Source: Siniperca chuatsi (Eukaryota; Chordata; Actinopteri; Centrarchiformes; Sinipercidae). From it: a DNA stretch of 64,000 nt. The notes under the pieces are model-generated. The model was not told where the DNA came from and did no database searches. It worked only from the letters and a program-made list of their open reading frames with translations. Positions 46,481 to 58,840 of the stretch are shown here, piece by piece. A program made the translations under genes and the position numbers. The stretch lies in assembly GCF_020085105.1 (NCBI RefSeq), contig NC_058052.1, forward strand, positions 17,586,733-17,650,732. The letters run 5' to 3'. Positions within the stretch are counted from its first letter, which is position 1, and the number at the start of each line of letters is the position of its first letter.

Positions 46481-48240
46481 CATTTAGCTCTCTAAGTGGG
46501 CCAAATGAGCAGGCAGCAGACTGGTACAAATCCGACACTGGGACTCACTGGGACTACAAAGGGCTGAAATTTGATACACTTGCAAAAACAACCAAATCCC
46601 ACAGGAGTTCTCCTTCAAGTTAAGTTTTTATTCCCCAGCCAAATAGTTTTTTCTTCAGTTTTGTTCAAAGTTAAATTTGCTGTTAACTACACTTGGAAGA
46701 GATCAAACAAATATGGCGTTTTTTGGGTGTGGGTTTGGGGGTGAAGCATTCATTTGTTAGTGGCAAAGACAGAAAGGATTTCCTGCTACAGAACGACTTG
46801 TATAGCACATTAAGAGCTTCATTAATTCAGTCCACAAGAACTTTATAAATCAAAGACCTTTAGAGTTTAAAATGATATTGATTCATATATTATTATGGAC
46901 GTGTACTCTACAGAACTTTCTTTTCTATAGTTGGCATCAGGGTGGCAGCTATCCAGCTGTGCAGTGCTGCTTATCTGCATCACCTTCTTTTTATTTTTAT
47001 TTGGCCAATTTCCTGTTCAGGAACAGAAAAACACAGATATGAGTCAGGAACTGGTCAAAAATGTGTCATGTTTTAATCTTCACTTTTCCAAATCACCTTA
47101 CAACTGTCTGTAACCAAAATTGTGTCTGCTAACACAATAAAATGGCCATGATTTAAAGGTATAATTCAGTCAGGTAAGCCAAATCACTGTTGGGTAGTTT
47201 TTGTTGTGTACTTCGTGGTGTGGATTGGAGTTATAAGATGCAATCAGTTCTCAATCAATATTACCATTGTCTGACTTTCAAGGTATACTGTATTTAGCTA
47301 CCATATATGTTCATTTTTAAATGTTTAAAATCTGCTGTTTGTACTGAATGTTTTAAACAATACCTAGTTTGAATATATGTGACTACACAAGAAATAATAT
47401 TGTAGTTTATTGCTGGGCCCTCATCAGCAGGAACAAACTGCTCCTAATTCCCAGCAGCCATCATACCGAACAAAGAGCAATAACACCACCTAGTGGTATA
47501 AGGAGTTTAGTATGCATGAGGGCAGGCCTCTGAAAACCACACTAATGTTACATCTTTATTAATCATCTTAAGAAATTATAAGAAATTAAATACAATACAA
47601 TAAACAATTGAATAATTGTAGATTTGTTTTTGCTTTCCAATGTATCAATTCTGTTTTTGTTTCCATATTTACATTAAGGGGCTTTCCATTCATTGTACAT
47701 TTTTCCATAGAGAGATAGATAGCTACCAGTGAGGTCACTGAGGTCATGTGTTTTGCAGAACTGGGGGTAGTTTACACTCTGCAATTAGAAACTTACACGT
47801 GGTGGGTATTTTCTAAAATCGTTTCAGTGCTTTTAAACTAATAGGTTTACAATTGACAGGACAGGCAGCATGGGGAAGGCTTTGAAACACAGTTTAGACC
47901 TTCATGTTGGGAAATAAACTTTAGACACCTTCTTTTTGGTCTGTGGTTAGAATTTTCTGAGGTGAGAGATGCGTTGGGACTTGTGATTTCAGTATTTCTG
48001 AAATCCTGGCTACATTTACCACCTGCTGTTAACCACCGCAGAGAGTTGGTAAGTGTGGGGGTTACCAAAACACAACAATTGTATATTTGGCATGAAGATA
48101 ACCAAAACATAGGCTACCATCTTCACACTCCTTAAGTTACATACAGTTGGAAACTGTGCAAAAATCTATAGAAATGTATTTTTGTAGTTTACAATTTCTT
48201 ACAGATAGGATGTACTGAAAAAGGCAAAATTCATTGTTTA
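46481..48240. other. Intergenic DNA upstream of fas
   Basis: AT-rich with a CACCTAGTGGTA word at 47486 typical of dispersed repeats. No gene seen. The fas promoter must lie near its right edge, but no core element was identified. Confidence 0.4.
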
Positions 48241-48378
48241 TTGGTGACAGAAACTGAGAAAGCAAGTAAGACAAAAAAATCCCCCACGAAATCCCCGCCT
48301 CCGCAGTTGGATGAACTGGAGAACTGTTACCATTACTTTTACTTCAACGTTACACAACAGTTTAGGAAGAGTGACGAC

Positions 48379-51300
48379 ATGATGGCAGCCGATTCAAACA
48401 TGACTCCTGCGAGGTTCTTTGTTTTGCTCTACCTCGTGTCAGTGTAAGTAAAGTTAGGTAGACCACAGATATTAAGTGTGTGAGCTGTATATGCTGTATT
48501 GCCGGTGTTGTGTCAAAGTCTGTTAGCTAACTTAAACCCTTAACCTATCCCTCGATAGTGGGGTAGGTTAAGGGTTTAATTTAGGTTAACGCTAGATTTA
48601 TAATTAGAGATGACTGGTAAAGTTTAAGTAAAAGGTTTGGATGAGGTTAAGTATCGTATAAGACGACAGGTTGCGGTTTTAGCGCTAACGTGGGGTTCGG
48701 GGGTGAAACAAATCGATGGGTGACAGACTTCGCCGCAACACCTAAGTTCAAAATTCTACGTAAAATCCAAACGTTAGAAAAGAGACGCAAACGGAGACAA
48801 TACGTAGGTTACGTTAGGTGTTTGTTTTTTTTACATATAGTAAATAATCAGTTAGCGTTATTTCTTAAAACTAAAAAAACTAACTAAAATACTTTCACTT
48901 TCGTTTTCTGCTGTGCTTTTTTTTTATCGTCAGGGCATTTTCTTCCGCCTCCTCCCAAACGGAAGAGAAAGAAAGCCAATGTAACCTAGAGGACACCTAC
49001 AAGCATGACGGGAGGGACTGTTGTCTGTGTAGTGCAGGTACGTGTCAGCGGTTATACATGTGAACTTAATGCTAATATGAAAATCAGTTTACAAGTTCAG
49101 CTGCCTTCCTTAACTAAGGAGGCGTCAAATGATCCTGCCTTTAGAGCAGAGGTTAAAAAGTGGCTGCTAGATAGAAATTCTTAAATAACGTGGATAATGT
49201 AGTGTTTTATGTTTTACCTTTTAATCCATTGACGTTTGCACCTGGAACACTGTCACACAATTTCCTCCTTGTATGATGTGATTTTCTGGCTGGCCAGGAT
49301 ATTTTCTACCTTGTCTTCTGTGTCTTGAATAGATTGTTTGCTTATATAATTAACATTTCCAGTCTAGTTCCATTATTTCTTGTGTCTAACACTGAATAAC
49401 TGTCTCCATCTTGGATTGAAAACACCAGGGACTACAGTGGAAATAAGTGCAGGACTTTATGGTTGTATCCCTGATGAACTGTGATATATTGTATTTTATA
49501 AATTAAGTATGTTATCACAAAACCATACAACAACAAATCTGAAAAAGCTATCTTTTTAGCATTGCTTGATATATAAAACATCTTAAAAAAACATCTCTGT
49601 TTCCAACTGATGTCACCAGTAAAGTCTGTAAACCAATCAGAGGCAGAGTTGCATGCAAATGCTAAAAAATAAAACAAAATAACGGTAATTTTATGCTAAA
49701 AAGAAAGACAAGATATAAGTATGTATAAGAAGTTACATATGAAACCACCCATTAGCCACTGTATCTCATAATTGGCCCCAGGGCCAACAGGAGCTGTGGG
49801 CCTTAAGTTACTTTGGTTAAAAGGTGATTGAAAGAAAATTCATTATATACTGCAACAATATGCATTATGTAGGCATAGTATTAACTGAAATATTTAAGAT
49901 GCTAAAACAACATTTTGATACAGGGCACTTCTACACGACAGGGCCTTAAGGTCAAGAAAAGGTAAACATGCAGAAAGTATGCCCTTACCATTTCAGTTTT
50001 TATTGTGCATATTACCAAAAATAATTTCAATTAATCAAATTACCACAAAGGACCTGCTGCATAGGTCATGGCCTTTTGGGTCCTTGGGGGGTCTGGGGCC
50101 CCTGGGAAGTTGTCTAGGGTGTATTATGTCAAGAAATCAAGAAATCTTTACGTGTAAAGTAATCCTGTGAGGTATGTCAGGTTTGTGAGGTAGCTCTGTC
50201 TACGAGTTTTTTCAGCATAATACAAGTGAGTGGAATTGATACCCTGCACTGGCAGCGCTCAGTGTGTTTAGCTAGGCGGTTATGTGCTAAAATATTTTTA
50301 AAATACATTTTTTCCCCCAGTTAAAGACATGGTGGGTAATGACAACTTTTGTGTTGTTGGACACAGGACTATCACGCAAAACCTTTAGAATTAAAAACAT
50401 TAAATGTTTTTAACAAGATATTGATAAATATCTGACCATTTTAAACTGTTAGTGTGTGTTTTGCCAGAGAATATGTTTGCATGGGGCTGTCTGTGTGGGT
50501 GTGTATATCATAAGCTGGCCCAAAGTGATTCAAACATTTTCTTCTGCTTCTGGCTCTTGTGTGTCCATACTGTAGGTCAATACTTGGTGGAGCACTGCAT
50601 TACGAGTCTACACTTTGGAAAATGCAAGCACTGTGATTCTGGGACGTACAACAGTCACCTTAATTACCAGATGTCCTGTGAGCCCTGCACATCCTGCTCA
50701 CACCCCAATGGTATAGACACAATGGGAAATTAATTGCAAACAATTTTGATAATCTGTGAATTGTTTTAAGGAATTTGTTAAGCAAATATGCCAAACATTC
50801 TTTGGACCCAGCATCTCAAATGTCATGATTTGCTGCTTTTCTTTGTTTTGTATTATCGTAAATTAAACACCTTTGGGTTTTGGACTGTTGGTTGGAGAAA
50901 AAAATCAATTTAAAGACGTCAAGTTGGGCTCTTTCACTATTTTCTGACATTTTCTAAGCTAAATATCAAGCAATTAATCAAAATATGATGGTCAGATTAA
51001 TTTAGAATGAAAATAATCGTTAGTTGCAGCTCTAATCCCAATCAGTTCCACGCAGGGAGATATACAGATAAAAAAAAAAAGAATCAAGAACAATATTTCA
51101 GTTTATCTATGAGAAAACTTTTTTTTTTTAACAAAATAGAGTAAATCCTGGTAATCTAATACAACCACAATATTAAAGATTATGCTTCTTGAAATGTAGA
51201 CTGTTATGTACCACTAGTAACACAATATGTAACTTTTTTGTTTTCAAGAAAAATACAGTTTGAAGCAATGTGAAGGCCTGTGATGTCAGTTGTGTGATTT

Positions 51301-53410
51301 TACTATCCTTTCAGAGAATCTAGAGGAGGAAGAAGCCTGCACCCCTGCCAGGGACGCAAAGTGTCGATGTAAAAGGGATCACTATTGCAGCAGTAACAAA
51401 GAAACCTGTAGACTCTGTCACCCTTGTAAAAAGTAGGTTCTGCTCCATCAAATATCTGTAAACTAGAAGATGTACAGTATGTGTAGCTTCTTTAAAAAAG
51501 ATGTTAATTTTTGCTACTGATTCAGTTTGTCACTCATACTTTCTTTTCTTTTGGTTTAAGATGTGCTGACGGCATCAAAGAAGCCTGTACAGCCACCAAT
51601 AACACAGTCTGCAATGACAAAATTGAAGGTATGGTTTAGTTTAGCATTATTGCAACTATTGCATCATGATGGCTTCGGTTAGTATATTGCCATGTCATTT
51701 TATTATATAATTTTGTTTGTAATAAAAATGTAATGTCCATTTCTTTGTGTTTCAGGGGGAAATATAATAGGGATACTGGCTGGCACATTTGCCCTTATTG
51801 TATTCATCATTCTAGCAGGAGTTGCTGTGTATATTTGGAGAAGGAGGCAATTGCGTGAGTATTTCTACTACTATACAGCTATATGTAAAAGGGCCAGCAG
51901 AGGGCACTAGAACCAAAGTACAGTAATTATATTTAAGGTTCAGTTCACATTTAATTCAAGTAACATTCAGATTGAATCGCTGTTTTTGTATCTTCTTAAT
52001 AATACGTTCGTGTATCTTGTTTTTTGATCATTTGTCTCATAAGGGATAAGACAAAATGCCACAGACCATCAGACAAATGGCAATGCAACTGATGTGGTAA
52101 ATATTCTCCAGTATCTCTTTTAGTCCATTTATAACTCTGACCAGCTGTAAGATGTTTCGCCTTTGTCCTGTTTTTCAGGGTTTTAACTAACCTCTTTTTT
52201 GCGCTTACGCTTTTCTGTCTCTCCTCTAACGTTGGCATAGCTACCCCTTTCTATAGGAGGTTCAGGTTAGTTGTCTGAAACCTTTGGTGTCCTTATTAGT
52301 TAGTGGGCTTGCTCTGTGTCAGTACGATTGTGGTGTGACATAATTTTAAAACTTGCGTAAGCAGTAATTTCATTACTGTGGAGTTGTCAATCATTTATTT
52401 ACATTTATTCTACTTCTGCTTCTCAGGAGATGCAACTTCTTAGAGGTAAGAAAAGCCCCAGAATATGTTTTTTCACTGATGCAATATTAGAGCTGTGATA
52501 GCTATTTCTCTATATTTTGAGCTTGTCAGATGAAATAGCTGATCGATTGATAATCAGACTGAATTGAAATTTCATTTCACGTCATTATTCAGTCTGATAT
52601 CGTTAGCCGCTTTCTGTTTGGGAGGGTTTTATTTTATTTAGTTTTGTCCTAACCAGTCAGTAGTGAGTGACATATCCTGCCTAAAACATTTTTTGTTGGC
52701 ATGTTAGCTGCAATTTAAGAGATATGCCAATTTATCTCCAGTTGTTATTATCTATTATCTGTAAGTCAAATTACAACAACCTGTACATCTCATCTACGCC
52801 TTTTGCCATTTTTATGGATGTAGTTTTTTATTGTGGCTCTGGCACAAGAAGATGACAAAGCTCTGAATGGCTTGGTTGTTTTTCTAACCGCTGTGACTTA
52901 GCAGACCTACTGTATGTGAGTCACTGAAAAAATTGAGGGTGTGAGGTCTGGTGAGATTAGTGTAGTGACTGTGACTTTTCTTTTTAATGAAACTTGTCCT
53001 TTCACCTTAAACATAGCTCTTTTGAACCTGCCTGTGGGTCGTTTTTTCATACATTAGAATTTAAATGTTGTGCTTTGTTGCATTAATCCCCTTTTTTCCT
53101 GTCTTTTAAATTGTTTTAAGTGGATATCCAGCCTCACCTGCCTGACATTGCAGAAGTGATTGGATGGAAGGATATGCGGGACATAGCAATGCGTAGCGGG
53201 ATACCAAGCACTACTATTGATTCTTGTAGACTGAACTACCCTGGTGATTGTCAGGAGCAGACACTCCAACTATTAAGGACCTGGGAAGAGAGTCAGGGCA
53301 AGAAGGCCTCAATGAACTTGATCCAAAACCTACAAAACAGTGGCAAAAAGGGCAAAGCAGAGAGGGTGATTAATATATTGTCTCATGGCAGGTCAAATCT
53401 TCCTGCTTGA
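48379..53410 (+). CDS. fas: Fas cell-surface death receptor (TNFRSF6/CD95)
   Basis: Ten exons: 48379-48443, 48934-49037, 50576-50710, 51315-51432, 51561-51628, 51756-51854, 52044-52096, 52257-52265, 52427-52445, 53121-53410. All are GT-AG and in phase, giving 319 residues (human FAS 335). Order: signal peptide (1-27, hydrophobic RFFVLLYLVSVAF); three cysteine-rich TNFR domains (38-160) with CxxC pairs such as CCLC, CKHC, CEPC and CHPC; transmembrane helix 167-190 followed by WRRR; death domain about 224-310, beginning DIQPHLPDIAEVIGWKDMRD. The extracellular part would bind Fas ligand and the death domain would recruit FADD and caspase-8. The gene lies upstream of ch25h, as in human. Two adjacent ATGs at 48379 and 48382 compete; the second has the better context. 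The 9-nt exon is less certain; skipping it leaves the frame intact (316 residues). Confidence 0.92.
48533..48578. repeat. Near-perfect hairpin in fas intron 1
   Basis: Arm TAAACCCTTAACCTATCCC (48533-48551) and its inverted partner GGGGTAGGTTAAGGGTTTA (48560-48578) match at 18 of 19 positions around an 8-nt loop. Confidence 0.85.
50740..51034. mobile_element. GCTGCAACTAA family copy, fas intron 3
   Basis: Ends AATCGTTAGTTGCAGCTCTA; core GTTTTGGACTGTTGGTTGGA, AAAGACGTCAAGTTGGGCTC and TTTCTGACATTTTCTAAGCT. It begins about 30 nt after the fas exon 3 donor. Confidence 0.7.
52257..52265 (+). CDS. fas: Candidate 9-nt fas microexon (Glu-Val-Gln)
   Basis: GAGGTTCAG lies between a pyrimidine-rich acceptor (ACCCCTTTCTATAG) and a donor (GTTAGT). 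It is in phase 0 on both sides, between the juxtamembrane exon and the 19-nt exon at 52427-52445. The following 19-nt exon is required to reach the death-domain frame and parallels the very short exon 8 (25 nt) of human FAS. Confidence 0.5.
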
Positions 53411-53696
53411 ATGTGTCTATTGTGAGCACTTTTTAAAATAATTGCAGTGTTGTCTACTGTATGAACTATTTTGAAAGGAATCCGTTGAGATGTTACATGT
53501 TAGGATTGAACTATAAATACTGATTGATCACTGTTTCCTTCCAGCTTTGGGTGTGAAAGTGTTCAAAAAGATCAGATTGGATTACATTGCATGCACTGAA
53601 GTACGCCTCTTGTGTTGATACAATAATGTTTTGGGAGAAAGTCTATGTGTTATTTGTGAGTTATTAATAGCTTGCAAACGCTTGTATATATTGTGC

Positions 53697-53702
53697 AATA
53701 AA
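53697..53702 (+). other. fas: fas polyadenylation signal
   Basis: AATAAA 287 nt after the fas stop, followed about 20-30 nt later by a T/G-rich stretch (AAGTGTCTCATTTTAGTTCC). A good candidate transcript end. Confidence 0.7.
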
Positions 53703-53989
53703 CCTCAATACATTTATAATTACTGAAAGTGTCTCATTTTAGTTCCTTGTATGTTGTGAAATTGTGATTGGTCTAGTTTTAATTGTCTGATGTTGATAGA
53801 CGCTGGATTTCTTTTTGCAGTTCAGCTGTCCTTCCTCATCTTCAAACCAGAATACCATGCTATATATTCATTTTGCTTAATATCTAAAAACGCATAACTA
53901 TTAAATTGTTCCTTTTTACTGCCCTTTTCCCAGGCTTGTTGCAGTTCCACATTTAAAAGTTATTGTACATACTAAAAATCACTGTGTTA

Positions 53990-54070
53990 AAAATGTATCC
54001 TGGGTCAAGTTAACCCAGTATTGTGCTGGTGCCATATTGACCCACGCTGGTTCAATTTTAAATTTTTAAT
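53990..54070. repeat. Short 'tgacccag' type repeat fragment
   Basis: GGGTCAAGTTAACCCAGTAT followed by CCATATTGACCCACGCTGG resembles a common fish repeat with TGACCCA words; the ends cannot be set. Confidence 0.3.
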
Positions 54071-54230
54071 TGATTTGTTGCAAAGTAACAAAGCTGCACT
54101 ATGTACATGTTTTATTAATTAAGTAATTATTAAGTATCCAGTAATTGAAAAAATACAGACCTACATCCCCATCATTCTCAAATCTCTTCTTGTCTTTTAT
54201 CTACATTTTTGTTCTGGTTTTTATTGGCAC

Positions 54231-54433
54231 TAGGGCTGCAACTAACGATTATTTTCAATAGTATAACCAACAGTGGGAAAAAAGCCCATCACAATTTCCC
54301 AAAAGAGAAGTTTGTTTCAGTTTACTGAAACCAGCACATTTGTCATTTTTGCTTTTAAAAATAACTGAAATAATCGAGTATCAAAAATGCAGACAATTAC
54401 ATTTCTGTCGATCGACTAATTGTTTCAGCTCTA
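54231..54433. mobile_element. GCTGCAACTAA family copy, both termini present
   Basis: Begins TAGGGCTGCAACTAACGATT and ends CTAATTGTTTCAGCTCTA; an internally deleted core keeps GCCCATCACAATTTCCC and ATAATCGAGTATCAAAAATG. Confidence 0.7.
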
Positions 54434-54523
54434 ATTGGCACCCTGTATGTACAACAAAAGAACCCAGTTTCCATGGTTGTTATTTAAAGCGTTACCCTTC
54501 CATAAGAAGTGAATAATTATAAC

Positions 54524-54750
54524 ATGTCAAAAAATGTCCACATTTTAAAGCCAAGTTCCCATTTTCAAATTGCTTGTTTTGTCTGAACTGCAGTCCAAAC
54601 CCCAAAGATTTTCTCTTTACTATCACATAAGATGAAGAAAAGGAGCAAATCTGCATAAATGAGGTGCTGGAAATAGAGTTTGGCATTTTTGGTGGAAAAA
54701 TTACTTAATCCAAAAATTGTTGGTGATTAATTTCAGTCAACTAATGAATG
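54524..54750. repeat. GCTGCAACTAA family core without termini
   Basis: Carries CAGTCCAAACCCCAAAGATT, TTACTATCACATAAGATGAA, GAGTTTGGCATTTTTGG and GGTGATTAATTTCAGTC, 90 nt downstream of the previous copy in the same orientation. Confidence 0.6.
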
Positions 54751-54759
54751 CATCTCTAT

Positions 54760-55310
54760 ACTGAAAAAGGGAAGAACAAGCAACAGAGTTGATGACTGAA
54801 ACAAGAACCCACTTCCAGTTCTGACTTTACATAGTTCTGATACAATAATCAAGAATATTGTCAAATTTGACTTTCCCTTTTATTTATAGTGGTTTAGTTA
54901 CTCAATCTAGTTCCCCATTCTGTTAAATTCTGAATAAGTAGTCAACACTAACAAGAAGTTGGAATTTTAATTTCATGGAAGTTGATCGAAAAAAAGTCTG
55001 GTTGAATATCACCTTTTGTAAACCTACATTTTTTAAAAATCCTCATAAACTGGACTTTGAGATTGCACTGAAAGGATTTATAGTGGTAGCAACATTGTGA
55101 GAATGTGTAATAAAGAAATCAACAGCAAGGTTACACAAAAACTCTGAGAAAAAATACTTTTTTCCCATCAATATCTGAGTATTTAAAGCAGGAAACTGAA
55201 AAACAACACTAAAACCATCTGCACCTCACCTGTTATTTTCCAGCATTTTTTGTAGTTATGTGTTATTGCACCTTACAACTTGGACTTCTGACTTCTTGAC
55301 CAGGTCATAC
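54760..55310. other. fas-ch25h interval, no gene seen
   Basis: AT-rich sequence without repeats or coding segments that I recognise. Confidence 0.4.
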
Positions 55311-55319
55311 ATTAAAGGG

Positions 55320-55700
55320 TAACTGATAACTTGTTTTTTTGGGCCAAGTGGGAGCAGCGGAAACAAGTTGTGAACACAATATTGACATATCGCCACCTTT
55401 AAATTCGAAGGTTAACTTGTTAGCGAACAGTAGCTTATTTACATATGCAGCAGTTACGGAGCTACATTATAATGAAAACAGCTGCCCGCTGTGGCTGAAA
55501 ACGACATTATGAGAGCGGTGAGAGTGAACCAAAACTATTAAAGTTGCGGGCTGGAAAATCTAAACAATGAGCAGAAACTTGCTATAAAGCTCCATAAAGT
55601 CTAGCGGAGCTGCAGATTCAGGTGATAATTCTCTGTACAGTCATCACTACAAGCAACTGCTTGGTCACATTGTTTTAATTTTATATGCTATTATTATAAA
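55320..55700. repeat. Probable dispersed teleost repeat
   Basis: Phrases such as TTGTTAGCGAACAGTAGCTT, CAGCAGTTACGGAGCTACAT, GAGAGTGAACCAAAACTATT and CTTGCTATAAAGCTCCATAA match a fish repeat I recall; no second copy in the window. Confidence 0.4.
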
Positions 55701-56259
55701 AAATATTTTGATTATAGACGCTTTAAAGTTCATTAAAACTACAAGCATCTTGAATAGTGTTGACATTATCTCAGCATCAGTGACACATGTATGAGACATA
55801 TGGTCCTCCTGCCTCTGCTGACTAACAGATGACTTACACAATTTCCAGTTTGTTGAGCTTTAGTTATTGCTGGCAACTGAATAACCTGGTATTTCCAAAG
55901 AGGGACTTTCCTCCAAAAAGTAGCAGTATGTTTCAACTTATGCAAGATCTTCCTACTGTATTTGTTTGTCTGCTGATGTGTCTTGAAGGGTCAGTTCACC
56001 CAAATGACCCGATGCAGATACTTTTTGTTTAAATTTGTCCAGGTTTAGCGATATGTCTCTGAGATGTCTGCCTCCACTCCAGTGCAATGGAGGTGAATGT
56101 AATTTTGTTTGTGGTGCTGACAGTTCACTTCAATGTCCCTGGCACTCTAGGTAATCCACAGAACCCACCATCTTAGATATGACATACGTACATTTGACAT
56201 TTTTACATATATTTATCATTTGTATCCTTTATGTTTATTTTTTCTAATTCTTATTTTTC

Positions 56260-56355
56260 TCACTAGTCTTTTCGCACAGCCTTAATGAGTATGCCACAAT
56301 GCATTTCACTACACATATTGCTTGTTTATGTGACAAATAAAATCTTTGAAGTGAC
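56260..56355 (+). repeat. Possible LINE 3' tail fragment
   Basis: CACAATGCATTTCACTACAC followed by TATGTGACAAATAAAATCTT resembles the 3' end of fish L2/CR1-like LINEs ('...gacaataaa...ttgaa'). No reverse-transcriptase frame is nearby. Confidence 0.3.
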
Positions 56356-56359
56356 CCTT

Positions 56360-58840
56360 TAACCTCTTCTGGCTTTCTTTGCAGCACCTCTGAGTGCGGA
56401 GGTGTTAAACTTTATCTTGTTTTTTGGTTCATGGAGTTTGTTGATCTCATGTAATTCCCATCGTACCTCCACCCAACTACAACCTTAGCAGAGATCTTAA
56501 TAAATGAAAACATGTTAGTGTGCAGGACCTTTAAATGTCAACAACATTGCATGTAATCATTCATTATATGTCATTTCAGCTATATCCATATAAAAAATAG
56601 CCATTCAGCGAAATGAAATGTAGTTTCTCTCAAGATCAGTGTAGACGAACATAGAACCTAAACAGAATCTAAAAACCCACCATGTAAATCCATGAGGAAG
56701 GAAACCCATCTTTTTAGGCCAGTTATTTTGGGTCTGCTGATTAGCTTGTCTACTTTCATTTCTCATCATTCCACCCAAAATTGCGACACTGGCACCAATG
56801 TGCCCTCATTCGCTTTTAACATTAGTTAATGCTGCTTTAAAAGAATCTTGTTTGTAATCTGTAATGACACCCAGACACAGTTTCTAACACAACTTTAATG
56901 TAAATGAGTATTTGGGTGATTTTGTGGGCTCTTTGTTGAGACATCAGCATCATATAAGACACCAGTTCAGTGGCAGACTCAGGCTGACTGAGGGGCAAAA
57001 TAAAAAAGACACCAGTTGCATGCGGTGAGGCACCAACATGCAGAAAGTCATGATGCATTTATGGTGAACCAAAATTGTCTTATCATGTGACTCAGATATT
57101 AAGTATAACAACAACACACAAGCAACCATTAACTATTTAACCATCTAGAAGCATGTGGAGGCCAACTCATTTTCTAGCATGTAGGGCAGCCTATATGGCA
57201 TTGCATCATGTTTTCTCCACTAGAAGGGAGCCTTAGAGGGCATGTTTTATCTACCATAGAGGCATCCAAGAGGGCACTTTCACTGTGTTTTTTCGATCAC
57301 CCTGCCCTTGAAATTAAGTACTAAGAGGGGGTTGCAAAAAATATATATTTACAACTGTCAAAATGGAGAGAAATGAAATTCAGCATAGGGGGAAAAAATA
57401 AAGACTTAATGAATGAAACGATAAATGAAATGGCTGAACTATCTTAAATCACTTTGTAACGTTAAACTAGATCCTACTAACTAAAGTGAACTGAACTTGC
57501 AAGGATTGTTTTATACTTGTATGTATATATTATTCATTGTATAATTTTAACTTTATTTCCTTTTATACTTTTTTATCTTTTACATCTGACGGATCAAAAC
57601 CTTTTAGTAACTTAAAAAAATTCTGTAATCATGCAGTTGTTTTTGGATTGATGATATGGATAATACTACTACTATAAAGTGTTTTAATATGTGTTATACA
57701 GTGGAGACGGCTTTAACCTTTGTGATCAATTATAGAGTGAAGAGAGTGAGTGAAAACAGATGATGTGTGAATTGAAGACATTTTTTAAAGACTTTTTGGA
57801 TGTGATAATAATTCTGGATGGAAGACCGGAAGATTATCAGGATCAGTGGAAACTTTGTGCCGTCATCTGTTGTTATTACAGATGTGGTTACAAATTTTGA
57901 ATTGACTTCCTGGAAGAACATAGGTGGACTGCTTCACAGTGCCTCATAATAAAAAGGGTGTGCCTGTGCAGTAGTCTTTTGAAAAGTTTTCTGTGAACTT
58001 TTTTCTCCTGTGAAAACATGTTGCAATTGAGGACCCTTATTACAGTTTCTTCATGAAGAAGCAAACCAGAAACTTTTTACAGCCACCTTTCAAGGCTACA
58101 GGTATAGAGGCGTTATCTCATTATCTAATAAGCATGAGGAAAATGGGAACTTGCTTAGGGGAAAACATTGATTAGATGAATAATTAAATGTACACCAAAA
58201 CCCCAAAAAGTAGGAAAACTATGGAAAAATAAAATGAGCTATTAAAAAATAAATAGCAGAGTAACATAAATCAGGTTTTAATTTATTTTATCAGTGAGTG
58301 GTGGTTAAGGAAAAAAATTAAAAGCTTTTCTCTTTTTTTACCAGCTGATTGGACGTTAAAGGAAAAGTATAAAGCTTTATATTTCCTTTTACACTCTATT
58401 TTAATTATTCAACAAACTATTAGGCTATTTATTGATGTATATTCATGCATTTTTTTACCTGTCCCATAACGTTTACCACTTGTTGTTGGTTTTGGGGCTC
58501 CACATACACAGAGGTGAGAATTTGATACTTAAAGATTCCTTTTTTTTCATAATTTCATCAATTTCATAAATCCAGTAAAATTAAGGATAATTACAAAAAA
58601 ACAATAGTATCACAACAACATATCATTATTTCACATTCTGTGACAAAATTCAGATATGGTTTTTCAAAATATGGACCTATTTTTTGAGCATGAAACACAA
58701 CAGGTTTTTTTGGTTGAGTATAACTTAAACTAAAATTCTCAGCATCTTTCAGCATCAAAGTTAAATCAAAGTCTTCTTCCTTAGTTGCTTTTCTTGCAGG
58801 TTAACAGCAGAATAATCATGTCCATCACATATTCTGATAA
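56360..58840. other. fas-ch25h interval, no gene seen
   Basis: AT-rich unique-looking DNA with homopolymer tracts. The right part presumably holds the ch25h 3' UTR on the minus strand; its polyadenylation site could not be chosen among several candidates. Confidence 0.4.

Noticed and set aside
31000-48200. Search for RNLS, lipase, STAMBPL1 or ACTA2 exons
   Set aside because: No actin, GXSXG lipase, JAMM or FAD-binding segments were recognised; a protein search would be decisive.
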